From: Cyclospora cayetanensis
Lineage: Eukaryota; Apicomplexa; Conoidasida; Eucoccidiorida; Eimeriidae
Length of the DNA stretch: 64,000 nucleotides
Assembly (NCBI RefSeq): GCF_002999335.1
Contig: NW_020312492.1
Coordinates: forward strand, 174,819-238,818
Direction of reading: 5' to 3'
A model generated the notes under the pieces. That model was not told where the DNA came from. It saw nothing but the letters and a program-made list of their open reading frames with translations, and did no database searches. The translations under genes were made by a program, and so were the position numbers. Shown here piece by piece: positions 60,900 through 64,000 of this stretch (its first letter is position 1; each line of letters starts with the position of its first letter).

Positions 60900-61120
60900 G
60901 CTACATTTATAACAGCCCCCGGTCCCTCTGGCCTCAAAGCGGCTACCTGGGAGGCGCAGGCAGAGAAAGGAGGGCGCTCGTTTTCAAAACGTTTAATAAC
61001 TTTCTAATGAGTTTGCATTGAGTCTAAAGACAAGTCTGCATACGGAGATCTTAGATGGAGCGTTTCAATAGTCAGTTTCGCATTGTCAGATGCAGCTTTT
61101 TCACGCTCTTTCATTGAATG
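60900..61120 (+). repeat. dispersed repeat copy R10
   Basis: Plus-orientation copy: GGTCCCTCTGGCCTC, GAGGCGCAGGCAGAGAAAGG, then CGTTTAATAACTTTCTAATGAG, TTTGCATTGAGTCTAAAGAC and CTTAGATGGAGCGTTTC, closely matching R3. It precedes the gag-like fossil D in the same orientation. Confidence 0.7.
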
Positions 61121-61552
61121 TGAATGCCATCGGATGTCAGGTTTCCTTACACACGTTGACCAGTAGCCTGGGGAAAAAGCGCATCTTCTGGCAATGGAAG
61201 TTGGCTTTGGCGCAACACGCGTTGCAGCGGCAGAGGTAAGCCTGCATGCTTATGTAAGTGCAGTAGCTTTACTGCTGGTAGAAAGGCGTGATTGGGCAAC
61301 CCGCATAATGTTTATGGATGCGTCGATAAGGTTATGCCAACCAGATAATTTTTATTGACAGCCGTAGGGTTGGCAAGTACTTGAAGATTTCATCAGCCGG
61401 TTAAAGATGTCCATCGCCTTAAAGCCTCAGTATGGAGAGAAACGAGTGCTCTTCGCTGCATGCATGCTCAAGAGGGAAACGCTAAAAATGTGCCTGTATT
61501 CATGCAGAGGGCATCATCTGCCTGAAGAAATTAACAGTTCGCTTGTGACGCA

Positions 61553-61910
61553 TTGCTCTCTGCCGAAATCAGTGCAAGCTTTGGATACTTGAAAAGGCTG
61601 CAGTATGGGAATTCATCAATTGACCGGTATATCGAGAAATATGGAACTGGTTTAAAAAGTCACAACTTGCACGAACAGCTGCTTTACCAGTGTATTTTAA
61701 GGGCCCTCATGTCAAGTAGTTGTAGATTGGGCAGTGGGCCTGCGATGGAACAAGCAACCGATGAGGCGTCCACACATTATGGACTACTTCAGATTTCAGG
61801 GGCAAGTAAGAGCAGCTGTTCGTTCATTGACTGATATGGAAAGTGAATGCTGGGGCTGTGCCAACAAGCACGAGCACACCGTCAAATGTGGACGAGGAAA
61901 GATCTCCCGG
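61553..61910 (+). mobile_element. probable Ty3/gypsy gag fossil D
   Basis: Plus frames show a helical segment, SSIDRYIEKYGTGLKSHNL, followed by QCILRALMSS and an AMEQATDEAS helix, in the pattern of a Ty3 capsid ('V..Y...F..L', 'F..GL', 'L..A...A'). In the next frame, CWGCANKHEHTVKC (about 61851-61892) has the spacing of a CCHC zinc knuckle (14 residues, Cys at 1, 4 and 14), but the His falls at 8 and 10 instead of 9. A frameshift separates the two parts. Confidence 0.48.
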
Positions 61911-63420
61911 AACCACTTACACTCCTTTGCAACCAAGAACAGCCGCTCGACTACGCATGAGCTTCTATTTGGGGGTATTAGGACATACAATTCGGAATTA
62001 CAAGAGTATACAATAAGCCAAAAGCTTAAAGCAACAGGCCTGAGCCAACTGGAAGCAGGCAGCATGGTAATACAAGAAGGCCCATTAGGGAAACAGCATT
62101 GGCGCACACATCTTTACGTTTTACTCCATACTACATTCTGTAGCACATCGGAGCCACACAATTTTAGGTGCTGAGTCGCAAACATGTAGTGCTCTTCATA
62201 GCAGGCATAGTTCGTCATCAGAGCATTGCGACGGTCATCAACAAAATCTCCTCTTCATTTTCTGTTCTGTAAAAAGCCTCAAAGCCGTGCATCATTGCCG
62301 CATGGCGGTGACATATTAGCTATTCAGCCACGTATTCGCCTATGCAATCAAGTTGTCCGAGATTTCCCCACTTGTGTTGTGCATCCTGAGATACACAGAT
62401 ATAATAAGGTTACTTTAAATTATCTGTAGCGATATATATCTGTATGACAGCGAAAAATAGCGAATAAAATTTTGCAACGTATCCGTTAGGCACGCCTGTT
62501 TAGCGAGCCCTCAGACCTGCGCATCATTGCGTGTTAACCTGCCTTACTGTCAAGTTGCAATTCGCTCGGGAGTTTTTCCTCACACCAAACTGTCACAAAA
62601 GACACCACATCGGCAACCAACGCAGCATCTTCCCACTTGACGAGAGTTGAGTAGTAAGGCCTCGCCGAGCTTAGGGCAAGCACAAATATGAATGTGCGGA
62701 CAGCTACCCTTGAGAGCATAGCAAAGCAGGCTCAACTTCAACTTTGACCGTTGTTTTATATCCAGGTGAGCCACACACAAAGCTATGTAGTGCAGGCGCT
62801 GTTCTTAAAAAGCCTTTTACACATCCACATGGAACGAAGGCAACGGTGAGTCTTGAGGCCCACTCTCCACAACGTACGACAAGTCACAATACGTCCGCCG
62901 TCACCTGATGACTTAAGGCCTAGTAGAACCTTAGAGCTATTAAAACACTGAGAAAAAGGATGAGGCGGGGGCAAACGAAAGAACGTTCGAAAGCAGCGTT
63001 GCAGCACTGTTTCCATGACGCAATTTTAATTGGTCTTTCGCTTTGGTAGCATACGTGCAAGCAGTCAATGGCTCTAAAATGGTAGAAACCACACTATTTC
63101 CATCAACGCGCACACAAAGTTCGCAGTTCGCATACACTCCATGAGCTAAGTCAGCAATATAATGAAGGTGACTAGAACGGTCGACTCACCATTGCCTACT
63201 CATTGCTTATTATAGGTTATTACCCAAAATTCAGAAGATATTACCAGTATAAATCAGAACACGTACACTCACAAAAAAGGCATACTACAGTAGCTAGTGT
63301 GTGCTGTAGCAGAGGAGAGATGCTTGGCTGCAAAGCTGTCTGTTCGAGAAAAGTTGTGCGGATACGAACATGCTTCCGTTGGAATAACACTAGCCTAACA
63401 CACATACAAGCCTGATGCAC
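61911..63420. other. AT-rich tract inside the fossil D area
   Basis: No gene supported. The plus frame 61734-62174 continues past the zinc-knuckle-like motif without further match. The minus frames at 62.5-63.1 kb are short and have no domain. Confidence 0.4.
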
Positions 63421-63479
63421 CCATGCACCTCCTGGTGATCCGTGCAACAGTTGAAACTGGAACGGATCAATGCAGCATT

Positions 63480-63830
63480 GGCAGCACGAAGCAACACGGG
63501 TGCCCTGCATCAACCATGGATACCATTCCAGCCGATCACCTGCCCACTATGCGGGATCTGCACATCCCCGAACAGTCAGGCACATTGGCTGTCTGCGTTC
63601 AGGCCAAGGTCACGGAGGCGGGAGGACGGAGTCGAGGGTGGTACATGGCACGGCTGTTTACAAAGGCGGAAAGCTTCCCATGCAGGCTGCCAGCGCGACG
63701 CAGAGGGCCACAAAGCATAGAGTCGCAGCTGGAGATCGAACAAGGATCAGTTGTGCGTCGATTCAGGCTCGCAGTAGTGATCAAAGATTGATGGCGTTAC
63801 CTGACACTGGATGTGGAGTCAATTGGTGAT
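63480..63830 (+). mobile_element. probable gag-pol junction fossil (zinc knuckle and protease)
   Basis: CPLCGIC at about 63539, with an HIGC in a neighbouring frame shortly after, could be a broken zinc knuckle. At about 63790 the frame reads ALPDTGCGVNW, matching the D-T-G active-site loop of retroviral-type aspartic proteases, with Pro before the Asp. No RT follows; repeat copy R11 begins within 30 bases. Confidence 0.45.
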
Positions 63831-63849
63831 CCCAGGAGACGGCGCAGAA

Positions 63850-64000
63850 AGTACAAGCTGTCAACGTCTGGAGTGCGTTGGAGGTACAGCAACGCACACC
63901 CTAGCTATCCTTCTCCCCTCATGTCAAAAACTCTAAGGGGAGCGGCCGCAGTAAAGAGGGATCTCGTTCAAGGAATACTCAAAATTCTATGATTGCTTTA
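63850..64000 (+). repeat. dispersed repeat copy R11, cut by window end
   Basis: Plus-orientation copy with GTACAGCAACGCACACCCTAGC, TTCTCCCCTCATGTC, ACTCTAAGGGGAGCGG and ATACTCAAAATTCTATGATTG, the last matching the family's CACTCAATAACTTTCTATGAAG. It continues beyond the window. Confidence 0.65.

Overview
The window is nuclear DNA from a coccidian apicomplexan, most likely an Eimeria-type parasite. Four things point there: small GT-AG introns, very frequent CAG/AGC trinucleotide tracts encoding Ser, Gln and Ala runs, telomere-like TTTAGGG words, and decayed Ty3/gypsy (chromovirus-type) retrotransposons. The genus is an inference; nothing here is species-diagnostic. There are no bacterial signals (operons, Shine-Dalgarno sites, CRISPR).

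Gene-rich islands alternate with repeat-bearing gene-poor tracts. Island 1 (9.0-13.3 kb, +) is an 8-exon WD40-repeat protein. Island 2 (19.4-28.4 kb) holds an 11-exon PP2A scaffold (A/PR65) HEAT-repeat subunit on + and a single-exon cyclin-like protein on -, arranged tail to tail. A 74-bp x 5 minisatellite sits between them, 149 bp beyond the cyclin stop codon. Island 3 (35.6-45.8 kb) looks like a cluster of endomembrane genes: SEC11 signal peptidase (+), a small signal-peptide protein (+), a membrane-anchored protein of unknown function (-), a GILT-family thiol reductase (-) and a Gdt1/TMEM165 cation transporter (-). Island 4 (52.3-59.1 kb, +) is a 12-exon exportin-T, the tRNA export receptor, enlarged by low-complexity insertions. 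The spliced models for the WD40, PP2A-A, SEC11, Gdt1 and exportin-T genes were built by hand from splice signals and family similarity. Every junction keeps frame and each total length divides by three.

The gene-poor tracts (about 0-8.6, 13.3-18.5, 29-35, 46-52 and 59-64 kb) carry at least five broken Ty3/gypsy fragments: gag with zinc knuckle, protease, reverse transcriptase, RNase H and integrase pieces. They also carry about eleven diverged copies of one dispersed repeat of roughly 200-450 bp. Every pol or gag fossil has at least one copy of this repeat nearby in its own orientation, so the repeat may be the LTR of that element. Other structures are a 217-bp tandem duplication at 7.4-7.8 kb, two perfect hairpins upstream of the PP2A gene, a head-to-head repeat pair at 46.7-47.2 kb, and short telomere-like interstitial words.
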